A DNA stretch of 64,000 nucleotides, taken from positions 558,001 to 622,000 of the forward strand of contig NZ_CP022990.1 of NCBI RefSeq assembly GCF_002278075.1. The letters run 5' to 3'. This DNA is from Paraburkholderia aromaticivorans (lineage in GTDB: Bacteria > Pseudomonadota > Gammaproteobacteria > Burkholderiales > Burkholderiaceae). A model generated the notes under the pieces. That model worked only from the letters and a program-made list of their open reading frames with translations, did not search any database and was not told the origin of the DNA. Of the stretch, positions 10,908-21,775 are shown piece after piece; the first letter of the stretch is position 1, and every line of letters starts with the position of its first letter. Position numbers and translations under genes: made by a program.

Positions 10908-11663
10908 TTAAACGAACAGACGGTCGGTGTTGACGAAGCCGCGCTCATTCTCGGGACACGCCGAGCGGCAGAAATCGTCGGCCGGTACGCAGGCGTCGGT
11001 TGCATACGCGCGGTACGCGATCAGCTTGACCGGCCTCGGTTCGTATTCGGATGAAGGGTCCAGCGGATGCGGCGCGGTGGAGAACGCGGCGAGCGTGTCC
11101 ATTTCGAAGCGCAGATCGAATGCCGCGCCGGCCGGCGAATGGCCGGTCACGAAGTCGAGCGCGCCGTCCTCGCCGATCGCGAGTTTGCTGAAGAAGTTGA
11201 CGTTGGCGACCAGATCGCGTGCGCCCAGGCCGTGCTTCGCCAGTTCGAGCAGCAGGCTGTCGCGGCCGTTGCGGATCATCGCGTTGCGATGCTGCTGATA
11301 ATGGGCCACGCCGTACTTGCTCGCGAACAGTTCCGCGTCGCCGACGCCGCCGAGCGGATCGTGCCAGCCGAGCGTATCGGCCGTGATCGAGGCCAAGACG
11401 CGCCCCATGTCCGAATAGAGCACGTGGCCGCGCGTCAGATGCGCGGTGTGCTGCGCCTTCAGCGTATCGGCCATGTTGTAGCGTTCGAGCGGTTCGTCGT
11501 GCCGGTGGAATACGGCGGCGAGATTCGCGCCGCCTTCGGTATCGACGATGCGCAACGCCATGCCGCGGCGCAGCACGCCGGACCAGTGCGTGCCGGCGGG
11601 AATCACCGCTTCCCACGCCACATGGGGGATCGGTGCGAGATCGACTGGGATTTGCGTCGACAT
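10908..11663 (-). CDS. DUF1989 protein, second carboxyguanidine deiminase subunit
   Basis: 251 residues, homologous to the next gene (shared VDT/NLAAVFH fold start, [30 protein letters not shown]). The Cys pattern differs from the partner, as expected of a heteromer in which the two subunits are not equivalent. The start at 11661-11663 has GGAG 6 bases upstream; the frame continues upstream through the riboswitch and is not coding there. First gene of the minus-strand guanidine operon. C-terminus [12 protein letters not shown] contains two more Cys-proximal residues of unknown role. Confidence 0.86.
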   Translation of the reverse strand: MSTQIPVDLAPIPHVAWEAVIPAGTHWSGVLRRGMALRIVDTEGGANLAAVFHRHDEPLERYNMADTLKAQHTAHLTRGHVLYSDMGRVLASITADTLGWHDPLGGVGDAELFASKYGVAHYQQHRNAMIRNGRDSLLLELAKHGLGARDLVANVNFFSKLAIGEDGALDFVTGHSPAGAAFDLRFEMDTLAAFSTAPHPLDPSSEYEPRPVKLIAYRAYATDACVPADDFCRSACPENERGFVNTDRLFV

Positions 11664-11719
11664 GGAGGCTCCAGGTATCGGTTGGGAATAAGCGTGAGAG
11701 GGCGATTGACCGACATCGC

Positions 11720-11855
11720 GACCTCCCGGGCTTTTATCCCTCCGTGGAGCCTCGCCGGCGCCTTGAAAGAAGGTGAACGGCAAGACCGGATTGCTCTCGG
11801 ACCAGGCATCGTGCGACTTGAAGCGAACGACCGGAACCCTAGCGATCCTGAAGAT
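11720..11855 (-). ncRNA. Guanidine-I (ykkC) riboswitch
   Basis: Read on the minus strand the leader contains the diagnostic conserved blocks of the guanidine-I aptamer in order: CTAGGGTTCCGG (about 11842-11831), TGGTCCGAGAGC (about 11806-11795) and the 3' block ACGGAGGGATAAAAGCC followed by CGGGAG (about 11743-11724). It lies between a sigma-54-like promoter and the first DUF1989 gene, with about 60 bases left to the start codon for an expression platform. Guanidine binding is established for this class; edges are approximate because P1 was not modelled. Confidence 0.92.
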
Positions 11856-11890
11856 GATGCAAATTACTTCGCACCTCTCGGTATGCATCT

Positions 11891-11908
11891 AAGCGAGTTA
11901 TGTGCCAG
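11891..11908 (-). promoter_or_regulatory. Candidate sigma-54 promoter of the guanidine operon
   Basis: Minus strand CTGGCACATAACTCGCTT: the -24 GG and -12 GC are separated by exactly 10 bases, with TGGCAC matching the consensus and one mismatch in the -12 element (TCGC for TTGC). Predicted transcription start near 11881, about 25 bases before the riboswitch core. A near-identical element precedes the second riboswitch. Confidence 0.65.
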
Positions 11909-12279
11909 CGTGTCGCCGGGAATGCGGCAAGCGCAGCGTGGCAAGGGATTGGGTGCGGCCGTGGGCTGATCGGCGTATGCGCGGGTGGATCGCTCACGCA
12001 CCAGCGCAGTTGGTGAATTCGCACCACCAGGATGCGCGGAGCACCACGATTGGGCCCGAAGTTCGCGTGCGCCACGCTCGCGTCGCGTCTGCGCGATGGC
12101 ACGGTGTGTGCATCTCAATGCGCCACGTCCACTTCGCTTCTTACCCGACCATGCCGACCCTTGCCGCTATCCGACGCGCGCTTTACACCCTCATGTCGGC
12201 ACGTTTCATCGAATTGCAGAAGCAACAGCGCCGCTCATGATCCTCGCCGCGCCGTTGCCGTGACGGCGCGCGTCTTCTC
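11909..12279. other. Intergenic region without a recognised gene
   Basis: 371 bases between the guanidine operon promoter and the dioxygenase stop codon. Only short, overlapping frames with poor codon use occur. An activator site for sigma-54 (NtrC type) would be expected here but no clear dyad was seen. A weak GC-rich stem (GCGCCGT with ACGGCGC, near 12251-12271) could end the dioxygenase transcript, without a T tract. Confidence 0.5.
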
Positions 12280-13341
12280 TCAAACCTGAGCATCCGGTTC
12301 GGCGCTCGCATAGCGCGCCTGTTGACCGAAACTCGCCAGCGCCTTCGAACCGTCGGGCAACACGAGTTCTCCTCGTTCGAGACGCTCCTTCAGATAGGTA
12401 AAGCTCTGCGCCGTCTGCGCGAACAGATGGTCGCCCGCCGCTACAGGCGGGTATTTCGCCACCGCCTCGGGCGTCGCGAACCGCGGCAGCGGCGCAACCA
12501 CCGTGTGATAGTCGCAGGCGAAAAAGAGCGGGAACGAATAGCGCTCCTGCCTTACTTTGCGCACGCGATGCGAGGTCGCGACGTAGGTCCCGCCGGTCCA
12601 CACTTCCAGCATGTCGCCGATGTTCACGACGAACGCATTCTCGACCGGCGGCGCATCGATCCACTCGCCCTCGCCGTTCATCACTTCGAGACCGGGCGCG
12701 CTCGGCAGCAGGATCGTGAAGCACTCGTAGTCGGTATGCGCGCCGATGCCCGGCCGGTCTTCCGCGGACGGATCCAGCGGATAGTGGATCAGGCGCAACT
12801 GGCTCGGCGGCTTGCGCAGATAGCGCTCGAAGTGCTGTTCAGGCAAGCCGAGCGCGAGCGAGAAACCTCGAAACAACGCGCGGCCGAGTTCGAACGCCGC
12901 TTCGTAGTAGCCGCCCACTGCTTCGCGAAAACCCGGTTGGTCGGGCCAGCTGTTCGGGCCCAGCATGGGGGTGCCGGCGGCCACGTCGGGGTCGTCGGCC
13001 GGCAATTCACGGCCTGTGTCGAAGGCCTCCTTCCTGTCGCGCTTGCCGCCCGCGAAGACTTCCTCGCCTTCGGGCACATAGCCGCGATGCGCGGCGGAGT
13101 TGCCGATGTAATAGCGCATCTTCCACTCGTGCGGGGCGGCAAAGAAGCGCCTGGCCTGCTCGATCAGCGCGCTTTGCTGCTCGAGCGACACCTGGTGGCC
13201 GGTGACGTAGAAGAAACCGGCTTCGCGCGCGGCGCGATCGAGTTCACGCGCGGTCGCGAGGCGGCGGTCCGTGTCATCGCTGAAGAGGCCGCTGACATCG
13301 ACGATGGGCAACTGCTGGAAACGGGTATGGGTTGGGCTCAT
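12280..13341 (-). CDS. 2-oxoglutarate/Fe(II)-dependent dioxygenase (isopenicillin N synthase family)
   Basis: 353 residues with the N-terminal DIOX_N domain (PIVDVSGLF, AGFFYVTGH) and the C-terminal double-stranded beta helix. Iron ligands are visible as HTD (GAHTDYECFT) and the distal His in TSHRV; RYS provides the 2-oxoglutarate contact. Start at 13339-13341 overlaps the stop of the isomerase-like gene (ATGA), so both are one operon. The substrate is unknown. It sits between two guanidine riboswitches; some enzymes of this superfamily release guanidine from arginine-type compounds, but that link here is only positional. Confidence 0.88.
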   Translation of the reverse strand: MSPTHTRFQQLPIVDVSGLFSDDTDRRLATARELDRAAREAGFFYVTGHQVSLEQQSALIEQARRFFAAPHEWKMRYYIGNSAAHRGYVPEGEEVFAGGKRDRKEAFDTGRELPADDPDVAAGTPMLGPNSWPDQPGFREAVGGYYEAAFELGRALFRGFSLALGLPEQHFERYLRKPPSQLRLIHYPLDPSAEDRPGIGAHTDYECFTILLPSAPGLEVMNGEGEWIDAPPVENAFVVNIGDMLEVWTGGTYVATSHRVRKVRQERYSFPLFFACDYHTVVAPLPRFATPEAVAKYPPVAAGDHLFAQTAQSFTYLKERLERGELVLPDGSKALASFGQQARYASAEPDAQV

Positions 13342-14297
13342 GAGAGGGCTGGCGCCTGGCTGGCTTGCGGGTTGGTCGGCGATTGCGTTGGCTGGCCGCC
13401 GCGAGCGTCGGGAGCGCGGCCGGGGTCGTGGGTATCGCGTGCTTCGCGTGTTTCGCGCGCGGCAAGAAACGCGGCCAGATGGCGCCGTTCCTCGCGGCCC
13501 ATCCATGTATTGATCTCCCACAGATCGGCGACCGGCGCATTCGTAAACGGCAGCGTGTGCAGATAACCGTCGGGGCCGAACTCCGGCGTCATCGTCGTGA
13601 CGGTGTAGCCCTGCTCGATCTGCGCGGCCCACAGCGCTTCCCAGATCCGCTGATGCGAGGCGAGGCAATCCGCGTACTCCGGCGCCGCCGGATGCGGCAC
13701 CTGCGGACCTTGCGGATAGCCGACACGGCCATGCAGATGGTGCGCATGCGGCGCCAGTTCGAGAACCGTGTCCCACTCGCTGTCGAGCAGCCGCTCGCAG
13801 ACGGACACCCAATGACTGAAGTCGCAGGTCAGCTTGAGCGCGGGCACGGCGCGCGCGACGTCGCGCGTAATCCACGGATTGAAGAACGAGCGCCCGCGAT
13901 GCGTTTCGAAGCTGCAGACCACGTCGTGCTTCGCGGCGACGTCCACCGCGCGGCTGAAGAAGTCCACTTGCGTCGCGGCCGGCCACGCGTCGCAGCCGGC
14001 CATCACGTTGAAAAAGCGCGGCCCGAGCGGCTTGCCCCAGACGATCTTCTCTTCGAAGTCCCGCAGATGATCGGCCGGCGTGGCCGAACGCTCCGGCACG
14101 TAGCTGCCCGCCGTCGTGATCTCCGCGATGAAGCCGAGACCCTCGTCCGCGATCGCCTGCGCAAAAGCGTCGCGCGCCGCGCCGCCGGGCGGGAGCGGCG
14201 CTTCGATGCCGTCGAATCCGGCCGCTCGCACCAGCGGCGCGGCATCACGCGGGCCGCCATCGAATCCCCAGAACGTCTTGAACAATTCGAATTTCAT
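13338..14297 (-). CDS. Sugar phosphate isomerase/epimerase-like TIM barrel protein
   Basis: 319 residues of the xylose-isomerase-like TIM-barrel family. Visible elements are the start KFELFKTFWGFDG, GFDGIEAPLP, metal-ligand candidates in SFETHRGR, TCDFSHW and HAHHLHGRVG, and MTPEFGPDGY. The Asp/Glu/His pattern fits a divalent-metal enzyme. Start at 14295-14297 with GGAG upstream; the extra 11 residues of the longer frame lie over the presumed operator. The C-terminal 40 residues are low-complexity. First gene of a two-gene operon with the dioxygenase. Substrate unknown. Confidence 0.78.
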   Translation of the reverse strand: MKFELFKTFWGFDGGPRDAAPLVRAAGFDGIEAPLPPGGAARDAFAQAIADEGLGFIAEITTAGSYVPERSATPADHLRDFEEKIVWGKPLGPRFFNVMAGCDAWPAATQVDFFSRAVDVAAKHDVVCSFETHRGRSFFNPWITRDVARAVPALKLTCDFSHWVSVCERLLDSEWDTVLELAPHAHHLHGRVGYPQGPQVPHPAAPEYADCLASHQRIWEALWAAQIEQGYTVTTMTPEFGPDGYLHTLPFTNAPVADLWEINTWMGREERRHLAAFLAARETREARDTHDPGRAPDARGGQPTQSPTNPQASQAPALS

Positions 14298-14312
14298 CGC
14301 CTCTCCATTTAC

Positions 14313-14330
14313 ATGCAAAATTGCATGCAA
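14313..14330. promoter_or_regulatory. Palindromic operator candidate upstream of the isomerase gene
   Basis: ATGCAAAATTGCAT (14313-14326) is a perfect dyad, and the overlapping TTGCATGCAA (14321-14330) is a second perfect 10-base palindrome. The pair lies between a -10-like element and the isomerase start, where a bound protein would block transcription. The divergent winged-helix protein at 14454 is the nearest candidate ligand; a GntR protein is an alternative. Confidence 0.5.
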
Positions 14331-14356
14331 TAGTACACATTAAATTCGCGAGTCAA
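14330..14356 (-). promoter_or_regulatory. Candidate sigma-70 promoter of the isomerase-dioxygenase operon
   Basis: Minus strand TTGACT (14356-14351) as -35 and TACTAT (14335-14330) as -10, spacer 15, which is short. Located 33 bases upstream of the start with the palindromes immediately downstream. AT-rich relative to the surroundings. Confidence 0.4.
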
Positions 14357-14453
14357 TAAACTATCCGCGCGTGCCTTTCAAAAATTCGGGCGCGCCCGAT
14401 TTCCGGCTCAATTAGCACTTAAACTGTGCAGCCCTCCTCCTCGTGGTGAATCG

Positions 14454-14822
14454 ATGAAGAAGAAAATTGCGCGTGCCAAGGGCCAGGCCGTCGCGCGCGC
14501 CATTCTCGACATGGACTGGCAGTGGTCGGCGCATTTCGGCGATCTCGGCTTGAACGACCTGAACTACAGCGACCTGTTCTGCCGCATGTGGGTGGACCCG
14601 GACGACTACTTCGCCAAGACCGCGCTCTACGAGTTCATGCCCGGCGTGAGCCGCCGTACCGCCGTGCGTTACGTGCAGGAGCTGATCGACGGCGGCTGGC
14701 TGGTGGAAACCCATTCCGCCGAAGACCGCCGCATCAAGCAGGTGAGCCTTGCGGCGTCGATCGAGGAACGCCTGGAGCAGTTTCTGGCCTACGTGCATCA
14801 ACGGTTTGCCGCGCTGGATTGA
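14454..14822 (+). CDS. Small winged-helix (MarR-like) transcriptional regulator
   Basis: 122 residues. The central part, YEFMPGVSRRTAVRYVQELIDGGWLVETHSAEDRRIKQVSLAAS, has the layout of a MarR-type recognition helix followed by the wing (GGWLVETxSxEDRRxKxVSL), and the C-terminus forms a likely dimer helix. Shorter than typical MarR (about 140-160). Transcribed divergently from the isomerase-dioxygenase operon, over whose promoter palindromes lie, so local control is a reasonable inference. The family is assigned by pattern only. Confidence 0.68.
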   Translation: MKKKIARAKGQAVARAILDMDWQWSAHFGDLGLNDLNYSDLFCRMWVDPDDYFAKTALYEFMPGVSRRTAVRYVQELIDGGWLVETHSAEDRRIKQVSLAASIEERLEQFLAYVHQRFAALD

Positions 14823-14856
14823 CATCGCTTCCGCATAAACCCTGGCGCGCAACCGG

Positions 14857-14874
14857 TTGGCATATTTCTCGCTA
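14857..14874 (+). promoter_or_regulatory. Candidate sigma-54 promoter of the substrate-binding protein gene
   Basis: TTGGCATATTTCTCGCTA: -24 GG (14859-14860) and -12 GC (14871-14872) with the required 10-base gap. It shares TGGCA and CTCGCT with the element upstream of the opposite-strand riboswitch, giving mutual support. Predicted start near 14884, about 34 bases before the conserved riboswitch block. Confidence 0.62.
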
Positions 14875-14907
14875 CATGTTTCGCCGAGAGGTGCGGCAGC
14901 GTCGCAT

Positions 14908-15065
14908 CTTAGGGATGCTAGGGTTCCGGTTCGAGAGAACGTCTGGTCCGAGAGCAGCCCGGTGCGCCGGCGGGTTCGATTGCTTCGTTTTGCGGGTTTC
15001 AATGCAGACACGAACGACGAACCGCCGGCCGCACTACACGGCGGGACAAAAGCCCGGGAGATTGG
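14908..15065 (+). ncRNA. Guanidine-I (ykkC) riboswitch, second copy
   Basis: Conserved blocks in order: CTAGGGTTCCGG (14918-14929), TGGTCCGAGAGC (14944-14955) and CACGGCGGGACAAAAGCC followed by CGGGAG (about 15037-15060). The variable P3 arm between blocks two and three is longer than in the minus-strand copy. It precedes the binding-protein gene by about 180 bases. The class is a known guanidine sensor that switches expression on with ligand. Edges approximate. Confidence 0.93.
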
Positions 15066-15244
15066 CGATAGCAATGTCTATCGTGCCTCTCCGTGGCCGG
15101 TGTTTGTCTCGTGCACGTTTGTCCCGTGCAGTTTCCGCGCTTTGTCGTTCGCTCTCGCGCGGGAGCCGGTCATGTTGTTTCATCGCGCAGTCGCCGCGCG
15201 ATCCCACTCAACAATCGCAATTGACCGGTCTCCTGGAGAAAACG

Positions 15245-17508
<2,264 letters not shown>

Positions 17509-17538
17509 GCCTCGCGCGCCTGCAAACGCCCATGCCGC

Positions 17539-18297
17539 TCAGGACACGAACGGCAGCTTGCTGTCGCGCGCCGCGGCGAGCATGGACAGGGTGATCTTGC
17601 GCACTTCCAGCTTGCTCTGCGTGATATGCGCGCGCAGCAGAATGATGGCTTCGGTCAGCCGGTTGCGTTCGATCAGATTGAGCATGGTGGCATGCTCGTC
17701 GTAGGTGGCGCTGGTGCGGTGCGGTTTCAGAAAATCGAGCCGCCGCACGATACGGATGCGCTCGGTCACTTCGTTATGCACGCGCAGCATTTCCGCGTTG
17801 CCAGTGGCGGCAACCAGTTGGCGGTGAAAGTTTTCGTCCATGCCGAACATTTTCACCGGATCGCTCTCACGCAATTGCGGCTCGACACACCAGAGCGCCT
17901 TCAACGCCTCGACGGCGGCGTGCGCGCTATCGCCGCCCGCGCCCAGCCGCTCCACCGCCGCGACTTCCAGCACGATGCGCAGATCGTAGAGCTGATCGAG
18001 CTGGTCGAAGTTGATCGGCGAAACTTTCCAGCCGCGCCGGAAGCCGACTTCCAGATAGCCCTCGCGCTGTAGACGGAACAGGCCGTCGCGCATCGGCGTG
18101 CGCGACACGCCGTAGTGCTGCGCAATGCCGTTCTCCGAAAAACGGTCGCCGGGAAACAGGCGAAAGCTGAAGATGTCGCTCTTGAGCTTCTGATAGACCT
18201 GCTCGGCAAGCGGGTTGGCCGCGGCCGGCGGTGCGGGCGCATCCTGCCCGCCTGAAAGAGCGGCTGTCTCCAGCAGATTCGTCGGGTCGTCGTTCAT
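17539..18297 (-). CDS. GntR-family transcriptional regulator, FCD subfamily
   Basis: 252 residues: winged helix (about 30-95; LAEQVYQKLKSDIFSFRLFPGDRF, then GVSRTPMRDGLFRLQREGYLEV) and an all-helical FCD effector domain with the metal-ligand pattern D...H (DENFHRQLV) and H residues later in the chain (EHATMLNLIE, LRAHI). Last gene of the minus-strand ureide operon, 33 bases after the AtzH-like gene. A self-regulating role on the operon promoter, where a TTG-N4-CAA type dyad occurs, is inferred. Effector unknown. Confidence 0.88.
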   Translation of the reverse strand: MNDDPTNLLETAALSGGQDAPAPPAAANPLAEQVYQKLKSDIFSFRLFPGDRFSENGIAQHYGVSRTPMRDGLFRLQREGYLEVGFRRGWKVSPINFDQLDQLYDLRIVLEVAAVERLGAGGDSAHAAVEALKALWCVEPQLRESDPVKMFGMDENFHRQLVAATGNAEMLRVHNEVTERIRIVRRLDFLKPHRTSATYDEHATMLNLIERNRLTEAIILLRAHITQSKLEVRKITLSMLAAARDSKLPFVS

Positions 18298-18330
18298 GAT
18301 GCCAAGGTCCTTTTACTTATTATCGGCGTT

Positions 18331-18717
18331 TCATGACATGGCGATAAGACTGACATGCGCGGCGACGATCTTCCAGCCATCGGCGGGACTGAGCCTTGCC
18401 CACGTTTGCATCTGACGCCCGAGCAAGGGCGTGGCGTCGCTCGTGAATTCGGTGCTGACGGTGGCGAAGTCCGTACCGAAGGTGGTCACCACGGTCCGAA
18501 GCAGCTTGCGCGACTTCGGCACCGGCTCGCAGCGCTCGCGCCACGCACGGATCGCTGCGCCGCCGTGCTGGACTTCGGCGATGCCGTAGCGCACGGTTTC
18601 CGGCGTGTGCCAGAAGAGCGCGTTCATCGTCGCGATGTCGTTGTCCACCAGCGCCCGTTCGTATTCGACGAACGCCGCCTGTACCTGTGCCACGATGTCG
18701 GGCTGATTTACTTCCAT
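18331..18717 (-). CDS. AtzH/HpxZ-like protein (DUF3225, NTF2-like fold)
   Basis: 128 residues of the DUF3225 family, which contains HpxZ (oxalurate catabolism) and AtzH, the small partner of 1-carboxybiuret hydrolase AtzE. Recognised by [39 protein letters not shown] and the SnoaL-like end [23 protein letters not shown]. It overlaps the end of the cysteine hydrolase gene by 10 bases. No AtzE gene is seen in the window; a partner amidase could be the allophanate hydrolase of this operon or one encoded elsewhere. Family firm, substrate inferred. Confidence 0.8.
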   Translation of the reverse strand: MEVNQPDIVAQVQAAFVEYERALVDNDIATMNALFWHTPETVRYGIAEVQHGGAAIRAWRERCEPVPKSRKLLRTVVTTFGTDFATVSTEFTSDATPLLGRQMQTWARLSPADGWKIVAAHVSLIAMS

Positions 18718-19403
18718 GCTGGGATTGTCCCGTCGATTGCCGTCAATGAAGAAAAGGGTGCGGTCCAGCCGACGATGCCGCCTTGCGAGCGCACCATCTC
18801 GAGCGTCGCCTGTTTGAAGGCGGGGAAATAGCTCGCGGTGGCGTCTTCGATCAGCAGGCAGTCATAGCCACGGTCGTTGGCTTCGCGCATCGACGTCTGC
18901 ACGCACACCTCGGTGGTCACGCCCGCAAACACCAGATGCGTGATGCCGCGCATCGCCAGTTCCTCGCCGAGCCGGGTCGCGTAGAACGCGCCCTTGCCGG
19001 GCTTGTCGATCACCAGTTCGCCGGCGAGCGGCGCGAGCGGCTCGACGATCGCATTGCCGGGCTCGCCGCGAACCAGGATGCGGCCCATCGGCCCGGCATC
19101 GCCGATGCGGGCATTCGGCGCGCCGCGCAGCCGTTTGGCCGGCGGGCAGTCGGACAGATCCGCCGCATGCGATTCACGCGTATGCACGACGAGCCAGTGG
19201 TGGTGGCGCGCGAAGGCAAGCAGCGCGGCCACCGTCGGCACGATCTGCGCGAGCAGCGAGACGTCGTTGCCGAGCGATTCGCCGAAGCCGCCCGGCTCGA
19301 TGAAGTCGCGCTGCATGTCGATCACAACCAGCGCGGTTCTGGCGGGGTCGAAGCTGAACGGGCCCGGCTGAGCGTTAATGGTGAGCATGGGGGGCGATGT
19401 CAT
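18708..19403 (-). CDS. Cysteine hydrolase, isochorismatase-like (possible triuret/ureide amidohydrolase)
   Basis: 231 residues. Catalytic triad of the family is readable as D29 (VVIDMQRDF), K134 (IDKPGKGAF) and C167 (TTEVCVQT). It is clearly related to the biuret hydrolase-like protein of the same operon (shared [23 protein letters not shown]) but differs in the substrate-facing regions, for example [13 protein letters not shown] pair of such hydrolases is known in triuret degradation (TrtA plus BiuH), so triuret is a reasonable candidate substrate; ureidoacrylate-type or other ureides are alternatives. Start at 19401-19403 overlaps the ATPase gene stop (ATGA). Confidence 0.82.
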   Translation of the reverse strand: MTSPPMLTINAQPGPFSFDPARTALVVIDMQRDFIEPGGFGESLGNDVSLLAQIVPTVAALLAFARHHHWLVVHTRESHAADLSDCPPAKRLRGAPNARIGDAGPMGRILVRGEPGNAIVEPLAPLAGELVIDKPGKGAFYATRLGEELAMRGITHLVFAGVTTEVCVQTSMREANDRGYDCLLIEDATASYFPAFKQATLEMVRSQGGIVGWTAPFSSLTAIDGTIPAWK

Positions 19404-21010
19404 CCGATGGCTTCCCTCAGTTTTTCGGCCGAGGCGGCGGGCTGCATGGGGGTGTCGCCGTGTCCGGCCATATGCTGGCCCAGCACCGTGCGATCCGCGC
19501 GCGCCGCCGATGTTTCGAACACCAGTTCGCCCTCGGCGATCACCATGATACGGTCGGCCAGTTCGAGCAGTTCGTCGAGGTCTTCGCTCACGAGCAGCAC
19601 GGCCGCGCCCGCATCGCGCGCGGCCATCAGACGCGCATGAATATCGGCCACCGACGCGAAGTCGAGCCCGAACACCGGATTCGCGACGATCAGCACATCC
19701 ACCGGCTGGCCGAGTTCGCGCGCCAGCACCGCGCGTTGCACATTGCCGCCCGAGAGCGTGCCGATCGCGCGTTCCGGCACCGGCGGGCGCACGTTGAATT
19801 CGCCGATCAGCTGCGTAGCGCGCTCGCGCAGCGCGCGGCGATCGAGCCACCAGCCGCCGCGCCGCAACGGCTCGCGATCGAAGTCGCGCAACGCGAGATT
19901 CTGCGCGACGCTCATGCCGCTGACGCAGGCGTTCTTCAGCGGCTCCTCGGGAATCGCGAAGACGCGCCGCTGCGTCATCTGTGCGCGCGTTGCATGGTAC
20001 GGCTTGCCGGCGACCTGCATCTCGCCGGTCTTCACGCGGCGTTGACCGACCAGCGCTTCCACCAGTTCTTTCTGGCCGTTGCCGGAGACGCCCGCGAGTC
20101 CGAGAATTTCGCCCGCGCGCACCGACAGCGTGGCGTGCTTGACGGCGGTGTGGCCGCGATCGTCTTCCACGGAGACATCGCGCAGCGCGAGACGCACCTG
20201 AGCGGACTCGTCGGCCGCTTTGCGCTGCACGCGCGCTTCGGTCACCGCGGCCATGACAGGCGCGTCGCCGGTCGCCACGGTGCCCATCATCCAGGCGGCG
20301 AGTTCGTCGCGGGTGGTGTTCGCGACCGCGCTCGTGCCGACCTGACGCCCCTTGCGCAACACGGTGACGTCGTCCGCGTAGGCCATCACTTCGCGGAACT
20401 TGTGCGTGATCATCAGCACGGTCAGCTCGCCGCGCGTGGTCAGATCGCGCATCAGGCCGAGCACTTCGTCGGCTTCCTGCGGTGTCAGCACGGAAGTCGG
20501 TTCGTCGAGTATCAGGAAGCGCTGCTGCAGATAGAGCTGCTTGAGGATTTCGAGCTTCTGCTTTTCACCGGCGGCGAGACCCGCGACCGGCGCGTCGAGC
20601 GGCAAGCGAAACGGCATGCGCTGCATGAACGCCGCGAGCGCGGCGCGCTCCGCTTTCCAGTCGATTTTCCACGGCATTTGCCCACGCGCGAGCAAGAGAT
20701 TTTCTTCGACGGACAGGCCCGCGGCCAGCGTGAAATGCTGATACACCATGCCGATGCCGAGCGCTTGCGCATCGCGCGGCGAATGGATGTGCACTTCGCG
20801 GCCGTCGGCGGCGATCTGGCCGTCGTCCAGTACGCCGTAGCCGACCAGTCCCTTCACGAGCGTGCTCTTGCCCGCGCCGTTCTCGCCGAGCAACGCGTGG
20901 ATCGTGCCGGCCTTGACCTTGATCGAGACGCCGTCGAGCGCGCGAAATGCGCCGAACGACTTGCTCGCGTTCAGCACTTCCACACCGAGGGCTTGCCGCA
21001 CCGTCGACAT
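19400..21010 (-). CDS. ABC transporter double ATPase, BMP/nucleoside-type importer
   Basis: 536 residues with two nucleotide-binding domains. NBD1: Walker [11 protein letters not shown]-loop region [14 protein letters not shown]2: degenerate Walker [11 protein letters not shown], signature [15 protein letters not shown], and Walker B replaced by [12 protein letters not shown], as usual for the second half of this class. The family carries nucleosides or similar via a BMP-type binding protein. ATG at 21008-21010 is preferred because AGGGGG lies 6 bases upstream; the in-frame ATG two codons earlier overlaps the hydrolase stop. It joins the two permeases and binding protein of this operon. Confidence 0.9.
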   Translation of the reverse strand: MSTVRQALGVEVLNASKSFGAFRALDGVSIKVKAGTIHALLGENGAGKSTLVKGLVGYGVLDDGQIAADGREVHIHSPRDAQALGIGMVYQHFTLAAGLSVEENLLLARGQMPWKIDWKAERAALAAFMQRMPFRLPLDAPVAGLAAGEKQKLEILKQLYLQQRFLILDEPTSVLTPQEADEVLGLMRDLTTRGELTVLMITHKFREVMAYADDVTVLRKGRQVGTSAVANTTRDELAAWMMGTVATGDAPVMAAVTEARVQRKAADESAQVRLALRDVSVEDDRGHTAVKHATLSVRAGEILGLAGVSGNGQKELVEALVGQRRVKTGEMQVAGKPYHATRAQMTQRRVFAIPEEPLKNACVSGMSVAQNLALRDFDREPLRRGGWWLDRRALRERATQLIGEFNVRPPVPERAIGTLSGGNVQRAVLARELGQPVDVLIVANPVFGLDFASVADIHARLMAARDAGAAVLLVSEDLDELLELADRIMVIAEGELVFETSAARADRTVLGQHMAGHGDTPMQPAASAEKLREAIG

Positions 21011-21012
21011 GA

Positions 21013-21705
21013 TCATCCCCCTAGCGTATGCAGCAAGGCGCCGGAGTCCGACACCGTGCCGAACACGCCGCCTTGCATCGTGATCATGTGCAAGGCGGCG
21101 TCGTGATTGCCCTGGTCGGTGGCGCCGCAACAGTCGGCGAGCACCGTGCATTCGAAACCGCGGTCGTTGGCTTCGCGCATGGTGGTGTGCACGCAGACAT
21201 CGGTCGTGATGCCGGTCAGAACCAGATTCTCGATGCCGCGCGTGCGCAGGATCAGTTCGAGATCCGTCGCGCAGAACGAGCCTTTGCCCGGCTTGTCGAT
21301 GACGATCTCGCCCGCGAGCGGCTTTAGTTCGTCGATGATTTCCCAGCCCGGCTCGCCGCGCACGAGGATCCTGCCACACGGGCCGTCGTCGCCGATGCCC
21401 ACGCCGTTGGTGCCGGCGCGGCGGCTGCGCCAGCGCTTGTTGGCGGGCAGATCGGAGAGATCGGGGCGGTGGCCTTCACGCGTGTGAATGATCGTGAAGC
21501 CCTGTTCGCGCATGGCCTTCAGCACGCGTTGGATCGGCTCGATCGGCGCGCGCGTGAGCGAGAGGTCGTAGCCCATCTTGTCGACGTAGCCGCCGTGGCC
21601 GCAGAAATCCGTCTGCATGTCGATGATCACGAGCGCGGTGTTCTCCGGGCGCAGGTTGCCGTCGTAAGGCCACGGGTAGGGTTTGGCTTCGATGAATCGG
21701 GTCAT
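21013..21705 (-). CDS. biuH: Biuret hydrolase-like cysteine hydrolase
   Basis: 230 residues. Triad D29 ([10 protein letters not shown]), K138 (IDKPGKGSF) and C171 (TTDVCVHT). The N-terminus [16 protein letters not shown], the loop [12 protein letters not shown] and [19 protein letters not shown] closely match my recollection of Rhizobium biuret hydrolase BiuH, which turns biuret to allophanate. The neighbouring allophanate hydrolase would complete the route. Start at 21703-21705 is chosen as the first residue of conserved sequence; AGGAT lies about 10 bases upstream. Substrate by homology and context, not measured. Confidence 0.85.
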   Translation of the reverse strand: MTRFIEAKPYPWPYDGNLRPENTALVIIDMQTDFCGHGGYVDKMGYDLSLTRAPIEPIQRVLKAMREQGFTIIHTREGHRPDLSDLPANKRWRSRRAGTNGVGIGDDGPCGRILVRGEPGWEIIDELKPLAGEIVIDKPGKGSFCATDLELILRTRGIENLVLTGITTDVCVHTTMREANDRGFECTVLADCCGATDQGNHDAALHMITMQGGVFGTVSDSGALLHTLGG

Positions 21706-21775
21706 GGTCGAAATATCCTGGGTCGGGTTCGTCGGGTTCGTCATAATCGGCAAAAGCCGCGAAGGCGCGAGCGCG

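Noticed and set aside
11902..12289. Several short plus-strand frames upstream of the guanidine operon
   Set aside because: Overlapping frames with no consistent codon bias or start signals, likely random.
14522..15244. Upstream extension of the guanidine binding-protein frame
   Set aside because: It crosses the MarR-like gene, the sigma-54 element and the riboswitch; the signal peptide and ribosome site fix the start at 15245.
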